A stretch of DNA of 64,000 nt from Lepisosteus oculatus (GCF_040954835.1 NC_090699.1:14935817-14999816), one strand, 5' to 3'; counted from the first letter of the stretch, positions 32,501 through 45,545 are shown. Notes: generated by a model from the letters alone, not told the origin. Program-made: numbers and translations.

Positions 32501-35323
32501 ACATCTAAAATCTAAAATTAATATGGAAGTAGTGATGACCAGAGTCAACTGTTGGCAACTTAGATCTGTAAGTGATCAGGACAACATCATTTACATACCA
32601 GAGGTTCCCCTGCTGAGTGAAATATTAATCAACTACAAATACATTTACTGTTATTTAGAAACTATTTTCTAAATAATAATTCAGATAGTTATACTGTTAT
32701 GTAATAATAACAACAACAACAACTTAAAATAACACATTATGTTAAGTTTTCCAGTGAAGAAAATGAAGAAAAAAAAACAGTGCAGAAAAACACAATAAGA
32801 AAAAGATCTTTTTCCAATTATACACAACATGATCATCAAGAAAATAGATTCTTCAGTATGAGTTAATCTTCTGTGTCGGTCTTAATTCTTCTTCATAATT
32901 TCAAGTAATAACACAGAGATCATTCTGTTTGTTTTCACTACTGCCATGACAGCAGTGTTATTGCAATGTAGCAGTGCTGTAGTGACAGTAGGGTGTAGTG
33001 ACAATAGTAATGCAGTAGTGACAGCAGTATTCACAGTAGTAGTGACAGTATTAGTGGCAGTAGTGACAGCAGTGACTGTAGCAATACAGTAAATGCAGTA
33101 GAGACAGAATTAGTATATAGTGTTAGTAGTGCCAGCAGTAGTTATTGTAAAAGTGACAGTAGAGACATTACTAGTGACAGTACTTGTGAGAGCAGTGGTG
33201 ACAGCAGTAGTAGTGCAGTAGTAGAAGTGACAAAAGTAGTGACAGCCATAGTTACAGTAGTAGGAACAACAGTCATAAGAGTATCAGTGACAACAGAAAC
33301 AGCAGTAGCACTGACAGTAGTACTGATTGTAGTAGTGCAGTGGTGGCTGTAGTGACAGCAGTGGTGTGTGCCTGTGCTGTTGGTATCTCAGGGCTCAGTA
33401 TCAATTGAAAGATTAATATTTACAGGCTGCATGTGATGTGAGCTAATGAAAGTGAGCTCACTGCCATCTCCCTGCCAGCAGAGGGTGAGGAAAAAATTAC
33501 CTCCCAATGAATTCTCTGATTACTTTTTTCTTATTTTTACAGAAAGATGCAGACCTGAAGGTAAGGGAAATATGTTTCATTTTACTGAGCCAAAAAGGTT
33601 CAGTTGGATGTGTTCTACTAAGTAAGTTACACCATACCTGTATACTTAATACATATTTCTTTAGATGCTGCATGGATTAGAATCTAACACAATTATTGGA
33701 TTTCATATTTGAAAATGTCTTGTTTTTATTGTTCCCTTAAATTTCAGAGATGTTCTTCTCCGCTGTGACATCAGTGGCTGTCCAAGTGAATAGTTTTCTC
33801 AGATTCTGCTTCTTTGTCCTCTGTAATGAATTGATAAAGTACTGCCATTGACATGCAATCAGCATCAATATGGTTGTTTCTGTTCAAGTCAATTATGGGA
33901 GGAGTTTCTGAAATATCCCCACCTGGGGGGGCAGGTTTACTGTCCCAGGAGTCTGAATGATCTTCTAGATCCCATCTCCCCAAATAAAAACTCTTCCTGA
34001 TATTTGCTAGGCAGCTCTTTTTCATTAATAAATAAATAATCCTTACACGTAAAGAGGCTCTTCTGGACACTGCACTTAAATAGGTAATAGGGACTCCCCT
34101 CCACCAGCACCAATGTGCAGCCCCACCTGGATGATGTGACAGCAGTCATAGAGTGATGAAGCCAGTTCAGAGATGGGGATTATGAGGAGGCCATGATTGG
34201 TAAAGGCCAGGGGAAATTTGGCTGGGACACTTGGCTAACACCCCTACTCTTTTCGAGAAACACCCTTGGTAATTTTTAATTACCACATAGAGTCAGGTCC
34301 TCGGATTTCCGATTAATGCAAATCACATGTACATGTTCAGTACACATTATACAGTACAGTGTTCCCATTACATGTAGCCATTGATGTCACAGCTGGACAT
34401 ACTCACCTTGACACACAAGATCACCCTGCTGCACACCTGATCTCAACACAGACAGCAGTGAGACACACCTGTTCACACACCTGATCTCAACACAGACAGC
34501 AGTGAAGACACACGTGTTCACATGTGATCTCAACACAGACAGCAGTGAAGACACAGCTGTTTTTATCTCCAGCTGGACACATAAATCTTGTTACATTTTT
34601 TTTTCTGAAACTATAATTTCTTTCTCTTTACAGAATTTGAGAGTGCACGTAGGAATGCAGGTGAGACTATTTGCTTTCTCAAGCATTCATCAATCTCATT
34701 AAAATACACAAAGTACAGGTTCAGTGCACTGAGATTACTTTACACTGTTCATCATCAACTCTTCTCCTTTCTTGTCCATAGTGGACGTGACTCTGGACCC
34801 CAGAACAGCTCATCCCCATCTCATTGTGTCTAGGAATGGGAAACAAGTCAGACATGGTGACATACGACAGGATCTCCCTGACAATCCAGAGAGATTTACT
34901 TCCTGTGTCGATGTCCTGGGAAAGGATGGGTTCACCTCAGGGAGACACTACTGGGAGGTGAAGGTTGGGAAGAAGACTGAGTGGGATTTAGGAGTTGTCA
35001 GAGAGTCCATCAAAAGGAAAAAGCAGATCTCACTGAGCACTGAGGATGGGTTCTGGACTTTGGGACTGAGAAATAGGACGTACACAGTAAGCACAATCCC
35101 TGCTCTCGATCTCCCCCTGACCATGAGGCCCCGGAAGCTGGGGGTGTATGTGGATTATGAGGGGGGGCAGGTCTCCTTTTACAATGTGGAGGAGGAGTCT
35201 CATATTTATACGTTCACTTGCAACTTCAGGGAGAAGCTCTACCCATTCTTCAGCCCCTGTACCAATGATGGGGGTAAAAACTCAGCCCCTCTGATCATCA
35301 CTCCTGTCAGTCCCCCTGAGTGA
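29533..35323 (+). CDS. PYD-B30.2 protein, gene 3, complete hinge
   Basis: Best-preserved member: seven exons, all with GT-AG sites and phase 1. PYD 29,533-29,800; acidic 30,147-30,191 (GDSSDEDEDDDEDED); 31,379-31,399 (DELPRLL); 31,779-31,799 (RLAVDL); 33,543-33,560 (ERCRPE); 34,634-34,660 (EFESARRNA); PRY-SPRY 34,782-35,323. The product is about 313 residues: PYD 1-90, hinge about 91-133, B30.2 about 134-313. B30.2 shows LDPRTAHPHL (PRY), GRHYWEVKV, WDLGVV, VDYEGGQVSFYN and YPFFSP. PYDs nucleate ASC or caspase assemblies in inflammasomes, and B30.2 domains bind proteins or microbial ligands. The link to that pathway is by family knowledge only. The DSSDED stretch fits CK2 phosphorylation. An antisense solo LTR lies in the intron after the RLAVDL exon. 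AATAAA occurs near 35,455. Confidence 0.8.
30605..30910. repeat. GTA/GTGGTA microsatellite, gene 3 intron 2
   Basis: Longer than the matching tract in gene 1. Its Val-rich and Thr-rich open frames on the two strands are repeat artefacts. Confidence 0.8.
31911..32396 (-). mobile_element. antisense solo LTR in gene 3 intron with 5-bp target duplication
   Basis: 486 bp. On the minus strand it begins TGTCACGATTAG and ends CGTTACA, the same family as the LTRs at 15,626 and 19,493. It is flanked by CCACC on both sides (31,906-31,910 and 32,397-32,401). Gene 1 has the empty site with a single CCACC (around 6,560). No internal region remains. Confidence 0.85.
32985..33370. repeat. AGTAGTGACAGC minisatellite, gene 3 intron
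   Basis: Counterpart of 7,125-7,455 in gene 1, about 120 bp longer at its right end. Confidence 0.8.
34020..34310. mobile_element. old interspersed repeat of the TATATAGCGC family, gene 3
   Basis: Same position and ends as the copy in gene 1, so it was inherited from the common ancestor of the genes. Confidence 0.6.
34430..34570. repeat. minisatellite of about 43 bp, gene 3
   Basis: Three units of the CAACACAGACAGCAGTGA repeat, the last degenerate. Confidence 0.7.
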
Positions 35324-36150
35324 AACACAATATCTATAGGAGGGGCAGCATGTATAATAACTGCTGTGTCTTTTGAAATCACTGACTTGCCACAGATTTG
35401 GAGAATTATTATGGATGGGCAGCTTTTTTGTGTTGTGTTTATTAATCACAGAAAAAATAAAAGCACCATCAGATTTGTGTCTCGAGCTCTGTTTCCACTG
35501 ATTTCTGATTCGCTATAGGATCAAGCATTACAAACATGACCATAGCTTGTGAAAGTGACAAAAATAACATTTTGATCAGCAATATCCAAAAGCAACATGG
35601 AATTATTAAATCTATGAATGCTGTCAGCCATTTTCATGAAAATCATTATGCTTTCAAAGTTGCTAATAAAAAAGTGAAGGCTGCAAAAATTGGCATCACT
35701 GACGTGCCGTAGTTTGGAGTAGTATTATTTTGCAAAAAATAACAGATCCATCAGTTTTGTTACTCGAGCTCCATTTTCACTTGGTGAATTAAAGCACATA
35801 CCTCTGCCTACAATGTGACCTCTGTACTGTAGAGTAAAAATGTCTGTCATCAGTTCTTCTACTTTAATTTTACAGATGAAGTCTTCAAAATTGTCTTTAC
35901 AGCAAATGCAGAGATTTCTTTGAAAATTATTACATAACAGCACCTATCAAAATAGGTTTAAAATGCAAAGAAAAATATTTACACGTTGCAGTTGTCCAAG
36001 GAACTACTGTGTATTTTAAGCATCCAAAGAAACATCATTTACAAGTGCTGTAAATTCACAGTTGATTGTTCCAGCAATCTGTTTTAAAAGAGGTGTTCTG
36101 ACATTGTAATCAGCTGGGTTGATCAACAAGTATTTCCTGTGAAGATCACA
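35324..36150. repeat. 3' flank of gene 3
   Basis: Matches 9,359-10,110 after gene 1, with about 90 bp around 35,430-35,520 that gene 1 lacks. No gene is seen. Confidence 0.5.
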
Positions 36151-37516
36151 GGTCAGCGGCGTGTGTCAACAGTCACTGATAAATTCACTCACACTGCCCA
36201 CCTGGGACTCCTGATCTTCTCCTGGTTTCTGAAGTTGCTGTCTTGTGGGATTCCGTCGACTTCCTCTTGTACAGCCTAGACAAACCCATGCCTGTTCACT
36301 GGTCTCTTAGCCTAATCAGCCACAGTTTACCCCATACCATCCCAGCAGTGGTGAATGACACAGCTACTTTAATTGTGCTGATTAAAAGTGGGGATCAGTA
36401 GGGCTTTTCACTGGTCTCTGAGTCCTGGAGGCCCATCGGGATAGCAGTGTATGAAGGGTCCTCTCATAGTTCACTTGAACCACAGCAATGCAGTGTGTGC
36501 AAGGTAACAGCTGTGCTTTTGAGTTTGCAAGTAAATATTTTAATGTAATCAAGTCTTAAAGCCTTACCCCTTCCAGTGGAGGAATAACTGCTGATCAAGG
36601 TCATAAAAAGACAAGTTTAAGTCTTTAATTATTAAGTTTTTTATCCTTCTCTCCGGTGAGGAAGCTTGGAGTTAAGAGATCTGATGAAATTAGTTATAAA
36701 GGGATGATGTGGAGCTGTTAGCTGTAAAAATTCCTTAGCTACAGTACTTTGATGTTGTTGTCAGAAAGGGTAATTTGTTATTTGAGGGAGAAAATGGTAC
36801 AAAGCATTAGTTTCCTCGAAAATTATTGTAAACATTTTTTAGTGTTACTCTCGGTGGTGTTGGAGTCAAAGGAGAGTGTTAAATTTCAGGCAAAATCCTT
36901 TAGGAATGATGTTGTAATGACGACATCTGTAAAGTAATAGGTGGGGGTTAGAAAGCCTAGTTTTGAAAAAGATCGCTGAGAAGAGCTGGTTTAGTGAGAG
37001 AAGGGGTCACGTAGTCCAGGGAGGAGGAGAAGGAATGACAAAGGGATTTAGAAAAAGATTTAGAGGAAGGCACATATGATATATGTGTATATATGTATAC
37101 TGTACTGTATGAACCGTGATCTATGCATGAAAGAAAAATGAATGAAAAGGGTTCATTTATATTTTATAAATACACCTCTGCAATGATACTGACTGTACTG
37201 CAGTAGGTCAGAAAGAACATGAAATCTGCTGGGTGGCAGCTGTGTGCTGGAGTCTGGTTGTGAGAGTGTGGAGCTCTGCTTTTGTAGAAGGTCTCCTTCT
37301 ACAATACAGAAAGCTGTAACAATAACATTATTATTACTTGCATTTGCATCATCATATCTGTTGTTTCATTTGAATCTAGGCTTAGTGGAAATATGTAAAA
37401 TGAAGGTCACAATGGCTAATCACACCTGCTAAACACAGAGAAGTGAGATTAAGAACTTGTAAGTAGGAACTTAAACATATGGAACACAAGCAGTTTATCA
37501 TTCAAACGGTATGTAC
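36151..37516 (+). pseudogene. headless PYD-B30.2 paralog, second copy
   Basis: Older duplicate of 10,111-11,463. It again has the upstream block and intron pieces but no PYD exon, and is cut by the Ty3-like fossil. Confidence 0.6.
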
Positions 37517-39676
37517 TGTGGTGTCTCCGGGGGAAAGGAAATTGTGGATTACGCTCCAGGTATCCGAAGGCGATACCTCTACGTAGGGCCGTCAGCACCA
37601 GCATCGCTAAGGAGATGGTAAATCTCTTCACCTGTTTTGGCTTGCCGAAAGAAATATTAACTGACCAAGGAACTCAGTTCACTTCACACCTGATGCAAGA
37701 GAAAGCTAAACTCCTGAACATAAAATTCCTGAGAGCTTCAGTACAGCATCCACAAACAGACGGGCTGGTGGAGAGATTTTAATAAAACCCAGAAGCAGAT
37801 GCTGAAAAAGGTCTTGCAAGCCGACAGGAAAGACTGGGACTTGATCCTCCCTCTCCTGATATTTGCCATCCGAGAGGTACCCCAAGCCTCCACAGGGTTC
37901 TCCCCCTTCGAGTTATTATATGGGAGAACACCCAAGGAATCTTGCATGTCGCCTGGGAAGTTTGGGAGTCACAGCGATTGTCGTCCCACAATGTGCTCGA
38001 TTATGTCCATTCCCTTCAGGACAGGCTTGCACCACTAGCGGGGGATCACCTACAGCGAGCGCAAGGCAGACAAAAGGAGTGCTATGATCGTTCAGTGCAG
38101 CAAAGCATCTTTCTCCCTGGGAATCGCGTAATGCTGCTACTGCCCTCACCGGAGTGCAAGCTTTACGGGAGATGGCAGGGACCCTACGAAATCCGCGAAC
38201 GGACCGAGCCAGTCACATACAGGGTATACCATCCGGACCACCGTAAAAAAGATATACCACGTGAACGCCCTGAAACCTTGGAGAGAACCCCATGTGGAGG
38301 AGACAGTCCCTGCATTGCTGGCCAGTGACTCTACCTCCTCTACCGTGGATATAATTTCTCTCTCTCCAAATCTCTCCCCCCCAGGATGTTGGAGCTGACG
38401 TCATCGAGGAAAGCCACAGGCCCTGGTCCAGGCCCGTTGTGCTCACCCTGAAGCCTACTGGTTCCTGGCGTTTCTGCAATGACGTCTCCCGTTTTGATGC
38501 CTACCCAATGCCCCGGATAGATGAGCTCCTGGAGAAGCTGGGCAAGGCCAAATTATTACCACCTTAGACCTTACAAAAGGTAATTGGTAAATCCCCCTGT
38601 CGAGCCCAACAAAGCCGAAGACCGCTTTTTCGACTCCTATGGGGCTTTACCAGTACAATGTGTCGCCCTTCGGTTTCCATGGAGCCCCCGCCATCTTTCA
38701 ACGCCTGATAGAGGCCACCCGGGACTGGACGATACCAAAATCGAAGACCCAAATCAAGGCTTTCCTGGGGCTTTTAAATTATTAAGGCCGGTTTATTCCC
38801 AGCCTTGCCGAGAGGGCTGCACCCCTGACCGATTTCACGCGCACGGCAGCTCCCCAGACTGTGCGCTGGACCCCGGAAGCGGCTAAAGCCTTTAGTAACC
38901 GCAAGGTCGCTTTATGCCAGGATCCAGTCTTAAGGGTCCCTACCTTTCAACAGAGGTTCATCCTTCAAACGGACGTCTCCGAAAAGGGCATAGGGGCAGT
39001 CCTATCTCAAGACTTTAATGGCGAAGAACATCCTGTCCTATACTTGAGCAGAAAGCTACTGTCCCGGGAGCATAAATATGCTGTCGTGTAGAAGGAGTGT
39101 CTGGCGGTCAAGTGGGCAATCGAAACACTGAGGTATTACCTGTTGGGCAGGGAATTCACCCTCATTATAGATCATGCACCGCTCACCTGGATGAAGTCTA
39201 ACAAAGAGAAAAATGCCCTGGTGACCAGGTGGTTCCTTGCCCTACAACCTTATCGTTTCGTGGTACAACACCGGGCGGGGATTGCCCACCGAAACGCGGA
39301 TGCCCTCTTCCGACAACATCAATTGGACGCTTAGGGGATCCCCTCCAAGCTGAGGGGGAGGGTATGTGACAGTGGAACACACCTCCCACTGCAATTCCTA
39401 CTCTGCGGCACGTGGGAATGCGCAGCTTCCACACCTAACGCTAATAGCGCTGCGATTTAAGATCCCCACGCGCCCGCAGACAGCGTTCATGGTAGAACTG
39501 ATTGTGTTCCCCCTCACTGGCGATACAAACTAATTTCTCCACTCAGAGAGAGGTTTCTTTCCTGTAGCAGAGAACTGATACCTCTGCAGACGTCTACACA
39601 CTGGCACACCGCATGGAAGACAGCACGCGCTCTGCCGGTGCTCAGGCAGCATCCTTACTCTACTGACACTATCACA
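37517..39676 (+). mobile_element. broken Ty3-like element, integrase before RT, copy 2
   Basis: Duplicate of the fossil at 11,464-13,623, with the same truncation point and the same 3' LTR (39,365-39,676). It is slightly diverged from copy 1 and carries several breaks. Confidence 0.75.
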
Positions 39677-40693
39677 ATATGATTCCTGAAAGAGTAAACA
39701 AACACACACAATATACATATATATACACTCAGTTTATTTCAGCCCTTCCTTCTGTGTCTGTACGTCTGCTCTAGCTCTGAATGCCTCATCTTATTATGAG
39801 ATTGTTGCTTCTATCCCACACCCGGGCAAACAGAGGAACAAAATTGCAGAATTGTTACTCTCGCACTAGTGGCACAGCGCTTGAACTTGCAGGTCAAAGT
39901 CAACGTGCATGGTCACATGATCACAGTGCTCTAAAAGCTTTTAGAAACTGACACCTCACCTCTGTGCTATTCTGTGTGTAAAATATTTACCTTTATAGCG
40001 CTTTTATTGTCCTGTTAACCTTCATTTGTCTTGTTTCATGCTTGTTTCATGTGTTTTTTTCTTTATAGTTTTTCTATGTAATTTATCAGTGTACCTCAAT
40101 AAAATAATGAAGATAAATATTCATAAAAATGTATTTTTCCATCTTAGTCATGAGGTTTATTGCTAATGACAAGCTAGCTTGTGGTTAATATGAAAAGGCT
40201 GTAACAAAGAGGAAAGCAGACTGAAGATACCACAAATGAAACAGAAACACTGACACCTCACCTCCATGCTTCTTGTGTGAGCTAAAAATTGGTTCTTCAA
40301 AATTGTCTGTACAGCAAATGCAGATACTTCTATCAAAAGTATTACAATACAGCACCTTTAAAATGTTTTTAAAATGTAGAGGAAAATATACATTGCAAGT
40401 ATAGTGACAAGGCCTATTATTGCACCTAGATTAAGTGTTATTAAAGAGTTCTAGTAAGGTTTGCATGCCCTGACCTGCAGCCTGTTGCTGGTCACAGGAA
40501 TGTTTCTAAAGAGGAGCCTCTCTGTGATCTCAGCTGCAGGATGATCTAATGGTCTTTGCATGTGGGAAGTGAGGAAGATGAGTTTTTGTCATCTGGATAA
40601 GGATCTTTCCTAGGACAATCCAGATCCAGTTGTCCATACTCCCTAAAATGGATGTTCATTGCTAGCTCCTGGATGTCCAGCAGAGAGCCATAG

Positions 40694-40958
40694 ACATAAG
40701 ATCACTTTATTGGCCATAGACAATTTCTTGCATTAGGAATTCTCTTCACAGACCCCAGCTTGCTCTCCATGAGACACACAGACAGGGAGAGAAGCTTGGG
40801 GTCAGAGTACAGGGTCAGCCATTGTATAGAACCCCGGGACCAGCTGGGATTAGAAGCCCAACAGAGTAGGATTCCTCTGCCAGCCACAGGATTTGAACCG
40901 GCAACCTTCCAGCCACAGGCACAGATCGTTAACCACAGTGGCACCACTCCAACCTCTC
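40694..40958 (-). mobile_element. tRNA-derived SINE, antisense, repeat copy
   Basis: Duplicate of 14,641-14,905. Confidence 0.7.
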
Positions 40959-41678
40959 TTAGCTCCCCACATCTTGGCTGGACATAATCTTAAAAGTACA
41001 AGCCATGGTCAACCATCCAACAAGATGACCAACCAATCAGGGTTCCCCTGAGGGGAATGGGGACCACCTGGTAGCTTCTTGACCAATCACCAACTATCCC
41101 TCCCCGAGAGGGCATTCCTACCTTTTTCATTGTGTTCACCAGCCTTATTTATCCCAGCTGTTTCCTATCCCCGTTTCCCTATTTAAGCCTGGTGTCTCCA
41201 TAGTTTAGGGCTCAGCTGTAGAAGACGGACGTCTGAAGGCCCACCTACCTGAGGGCAAGGCCTTTTCCCCAGACGTCCTGACCTACTGAGTCCGGGGCTC
41301 GGAGAGCCCTGTCCCATTATGGTTTTAACCCTTCGTGTTCCTGGTCCCACTTCCCTGTCCCTTTAATTTAGCTCGCTTTAATTGTCTTCTTCTCTGTTGG
41401 ATCTCCAGGCACCCGAACCTTGGACTGTGCCCTGATTTCCCCCATTGGATTTCTTTTCGGACTTGTTCGCCTGCACTCCCCCCATGCACCAGATCACAGT
41501 CTTCACCGCCCCCCTGTCCGTCATCCCATCCATTCCTCACCGTGTCTTCTCTGATGTCATTCTCCAGACATTTCCAGATTATACCGTCATGTATAGGGTC
41601 TTTCATAGCACGCTTTGTGGGAGTCAGAACTGCCTGTATTTTCCCCAGTTAAAAAGCTGTGCAACACCATTAACTTTC

Positions 41679-42155
41679 TGTCACGATTGTAGTCCCTCCT
41701 CCTTAAGGGCGCTCCAGCTCTTTCACTTCGGACCTGATTTTGTGCACCTGCCCCTTGTTCCAGCCTCCTTCCCGTCCCCCTTAAAAGCCAGACACCCACT
41801 CAGTTCGGGGCTCTGCATCTGATTCCCATATCGTGCGACCCTGTAATCGCCTGGCTCCGTCATGTTTTTAAGTTTCCGTTCCCTCTGCTGGTTCCGACCT
41901 GGTTCCTGTTTTTAACCCGTCTGTCTCGTATGGATCGCCTGGCTTTTGGACTTTTGCCCTGTCTTTTGGATTTTCCGTTCGTCTCATCCTTGGGCTGTTT
42001 GCCCCGGACTCACACCCCTGGACACCTGCGCACTTTGAACACGCCCCCCCACCCATATATATTCCTGAATCCTGCATGACTTTTTCCTAGTGTTTCCTCA
42101 CTCCACCCCGGATTGTGTCATCTGCATAGGGTCTGGAAAGAACTGTTCCGTAACA
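41679..42155 (+). mobile_element. solo LTR, left of reciprocal pair, repeat copy
   Basis: Duplicate of 15,626-16,102, with the same CTTTC and ATGTA flanks. Confidence 0.75.
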
Positions 42156-42160
42156 ATGTA

Positions 42161-42523
42161 TACATCCATCAATTTATGAACCTCTTTATCCAGTATAGGG
42201 TTAGCCAGTGGCGGACCAGAGCCTATCCTGGCAAGCAATGGGTGCAAGGCAGGGTACACCCAGGAGTCTCTGGGTATTTTCTGGCTTGAGCCCTGGGCTT
42301 GGCTTGCTCAGCCCCGTTAGTGAATCCGTCTGTGGATGGACGTGAGGCAGGGTTCACCCTGGACAAAACACCAGATCTTCACTGGGGTTCTCTCACACTC
42401 GCATCAGGGCCAATTAGCTTACTAGCGTGTCTGTGGCCTGTGGCCTGTGGCCTGTGGGAGCGAACCCATGCGAGCGTGGGGAAAGATGAAACCAGGGTCC
42501 TGCCGCTGTGAGGTATCAATGCG
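42161..42523 (-). mobile_element. fish SINE with L2-like tail, antisense, repeat copy
   Basis: Duplicate of 16,108-16,470. Confidence 0.6.
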
Positions 42524-42542
42524 GTAGGGTGGCTAGTGGGGT

Positions 42543-42678
42543 GGTGTGGTGGCTCTGTGGCTCAGGATCTGTGCCTGTGGCTGGAAGGTTGCTGGTTCAT
42601 AGCAGAGGAATCCTACGCCACTGGGCCCCTGAGCGAGGCCCTTAACCCCAGCTGCTCCAGGGGTGCTGTATAAATGAC
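42543..42678 (+). mobile_element. tRNA-derived SINE head, repeat copy
   Basis: Duplicate of 16,490-16,625. Confidence 0.65.
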
Positions 42679-42797
42679 TGACCAGCAAAGGGTTTGATAC
42701 TTTGAGACCCAAGTGTCCATGCTTTTCTAATATACAGTATTTTCTCTTTTAATGATTTGTCTGATTTGTCTGATTTTGTGTTCTCTTTTTCTTTCAG

Positions 42798-45419
42798 AAA
42801 AATGCAGACCTGAAGGTGAGGAGAAAGGCCACTGCACCACTTTGGCTGCACCCACACAAAAACCCACACAAAAAATCGTTCTGGCAACCTCAAATAACAC
42901 TGCATGTAGTTGCCAGCGATATTACACTACCACAGTTTGTGCACGGTTTGTATAGAGAGAGTTTCAAGTCAGAAGATCTTGTTCCAGTTTATATGGTGAA
43001 TATATTGGTAGATAATCAGCTGCTAATTCTTTGGCAAGCCATTCAAATTAGCTACTAATTAATTGTATTTGAAGACTGAAGGCTATCACGGCAAAGTTAT
43101 AAAAAAGTTATATTAATGCTACCAATTAAAGAAGGCAAACCCATAGGATTCCAGTACTGAGTTGGTATATTGCAACTAGACACTTGGAACCCATCATATT
43201 GGTATGGCATTCTTGTTCCAGCTGTTGCAGCTGCTGTCTGAAGGTGATCACGGAGATTTGAGGTCCCGCTCCTTACTGGTGGATGTCTTGAGCTTGCACT
43301 TTCATTGATATTATGACATTATGATTGGCATCATCATGGTGGCACAGTGGCGAGCACTGGGGCCTTGAGTTCAATTCCTGGAGTGCTGTCTGTGTGGAGT
43401 TTGCATGTTCTACCTGTGTTCGTGTGATTTTCCTCCAGGTGCTCTGAATTCCTCCCACATTTCAAAGACATGCTGTTATGTGGATTGACTACTAGGAAAA
43501 ATTGGCCATGGCATCCAGTCCAGGGTGTGCCTCACTGTGTGCCCGTTGCTTGCTGGGATAGCTTCTAGCCTCCCCGTGACCCTGGATCGGATAAAACAGA
43601 AAACGGTGGGATGGATTGGCATGTCAGAAGTGCATTCTGTTGCAATCAAATGTTGATTGTGGTTTTCATTTATACAAGCAGAGTAGAGATTTTCACACAG
43701 TCTGAAAGTCAAACAAGACACTCCCTGTTCTTACGCCAAAAGGCAAACAAAGCAGAAGACCTTAAAGGGACTGCAGATGCCTCAGCAGCTCAAGTACCAA
43801 AGCCGAGCTCAGGAGGTCGCAGTGCAACAGCTTCCTTGTGAACATTTGGAAGAGGCCTGGCACACATACAGTATTTTCCACTAACTGTATAACAATCTAC
43901 AGGATGTAAAAGTGAAATGGGTGTCCAGTTCAGTGCTAAATGTGCTTCTTTCCCTGAACTGCTTCAGTGTCCTACAGTTAGCCAGCTCAATAGAGGGTAA
44001 TGAGGAACATGTTAATTTAATCACTACCAGTAGTTTTGCACTGAAGGCACATACTGTACGGCCCTCCTGTTTCTTTTCCTTTTTCATCCTTCTCTTTTCA
44101 GCATGGATAAAACCTATTACTTGTTCCTTTACTGGACTGACGTCTGTCTGATGTGTGACGTCAATATCTATTTTCATTACAGCCCCCATATTTAGAACCC
44201 CACAATAATGGGAGGTAGGCAGAAGAACAAGGAGAATTTTACTCTTAATTCTCTATTTTTTTTCCCCCAGAATTCAAGAGGATGCGAAAGCATGCGGGTG
44301 AGGCTATTTTATTTTCAGATATGTAGTACTTAAGAAAGAATCAAACAGTGTCGCAGTGTCATCTCACTGCCTCACAGCTCTGGCGTTTGATTACAGCAGT
44401 TTTAATACATCACTGTTCAATTCTCAGTTTCTGAAGATTTGGAAACATTTCATGAAAGTTAATGAAGCAGGTGCTTAGATAAGTTATGAAAATATGATTT
44501 CCAACAAGAACTCTGATTGGGAACACGTTAGTTGAACTGTTACACTTTATTCACGTGGAAAAACACAATCTGAAGTTGGAATAAATTGGAATTCATGGCT
44601 ACTGGCCCCAAAACACTTGTTACTTTTTAAACATTTTTTTATGTTTTATTCTTGACCACGGCATTGGTTTTCATTCTTGATCGGCCTTTATTTGATTCCA
44701 GCACACTTTGAATAATAAGACGGGAAAAGAAATCCCACTCCTTTCAAGAAGAAATCCTCAAAAAAATGAAGGCAAGCAGGTGTGATGGGAGGCTTACATC
44801 AGCTCAAAGAGAAATAAACGGTCATGTAAACAGAGCATGGCGTACATGTGTCTTTAACAATGTTGTGAACACTTCTTACTCTGGGATCAGCCCTGCCGCC
44901 ATCACTATAGGCATTTTATTCATGTTGGGGTGGAGAATCTGTTCACTGTGGAAATAAATGCAAAGAGTATTTAGCACATGGTGAATTGGTCATTAGCGGC
45001 CAGTTCAAGGTGCACAACATGCACGATTATTCATTCCTGCAGTTACATCCCTTTCTTAGTAAAAGGTGAGATAATTTTGTGCTCCATTTCTCGATGATAT
45101 TCATCACTCCCCAATTATAAAAATCTGTTTAATCTCCTCACTCACTTTACACAGTTCAATTTAAGTTAAAAAAATGAAAGATTTCATGTGCTCATATGCT
45201 GAATGAGATCAATATTTTTCTTTGCCACTTTCTTTGCCAGTTGATGTGACTCTGGACGCCGAAACAGCCCATCCCCACCTCGTCCTGTACAACGGTGGCA
45301 AAAAAGTCAGACATGGTTTTAACAGCTATCTTTGGCACAGTAAGACTGTGATGGATTTTGAGCTTCAGGTTTATGTGCATGTCTGCCCTCCCATAACCAG
45401 TACAGTGCTCCTCCTCTAA
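42798..45419 (+). pseudogene. three-exon PYD-B30.2 remnant, repeat copy
   Basis: Duplicate of 16,745-19,366. The pieces lie at 42,798-42,815 (EKCRPE), 44,271-44,297 (EFKRMRKHA) and from 45,241 (truncated B30.2). It is no better preserved than the first copy. Confidence 0.7.
43336..43618 (+). mobile_element. fish SINE with L2-like tail, sense, repeat copy
   Basis: Duplicate of 17,283-17,565. Confidence 0.65.
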
Positions 45420-45545
45420 CAGAGCTTACCCATCTGTACGGATCTGGAATCTCACAGATCCCTGAAGCACTTCACTTCCAATTCATGTTTAAGTAGTAAT
45501 AACCTAGCTAGATGAATGACATGCTCTTTCAACCCCATTAATGTA

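Larger units (their letters stand above)
13910..39962. repeat. 26,053-bp tandem repeat, first copy
   Basis: Every feature from about 13.9 kb recurs exactly 26,053 bp later. The copy holds the SINE/LTR region, gene 2, gene 3, the headless paralog and the Ty3-like fossil. I noticed only three substitutions against the second copy (24,191/50,244; 27,591/53,644; 32,591/58,644). The left boundary is approximate: differences are frequent before 13.9 kb and vanish after it. Confidence 0.9.
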
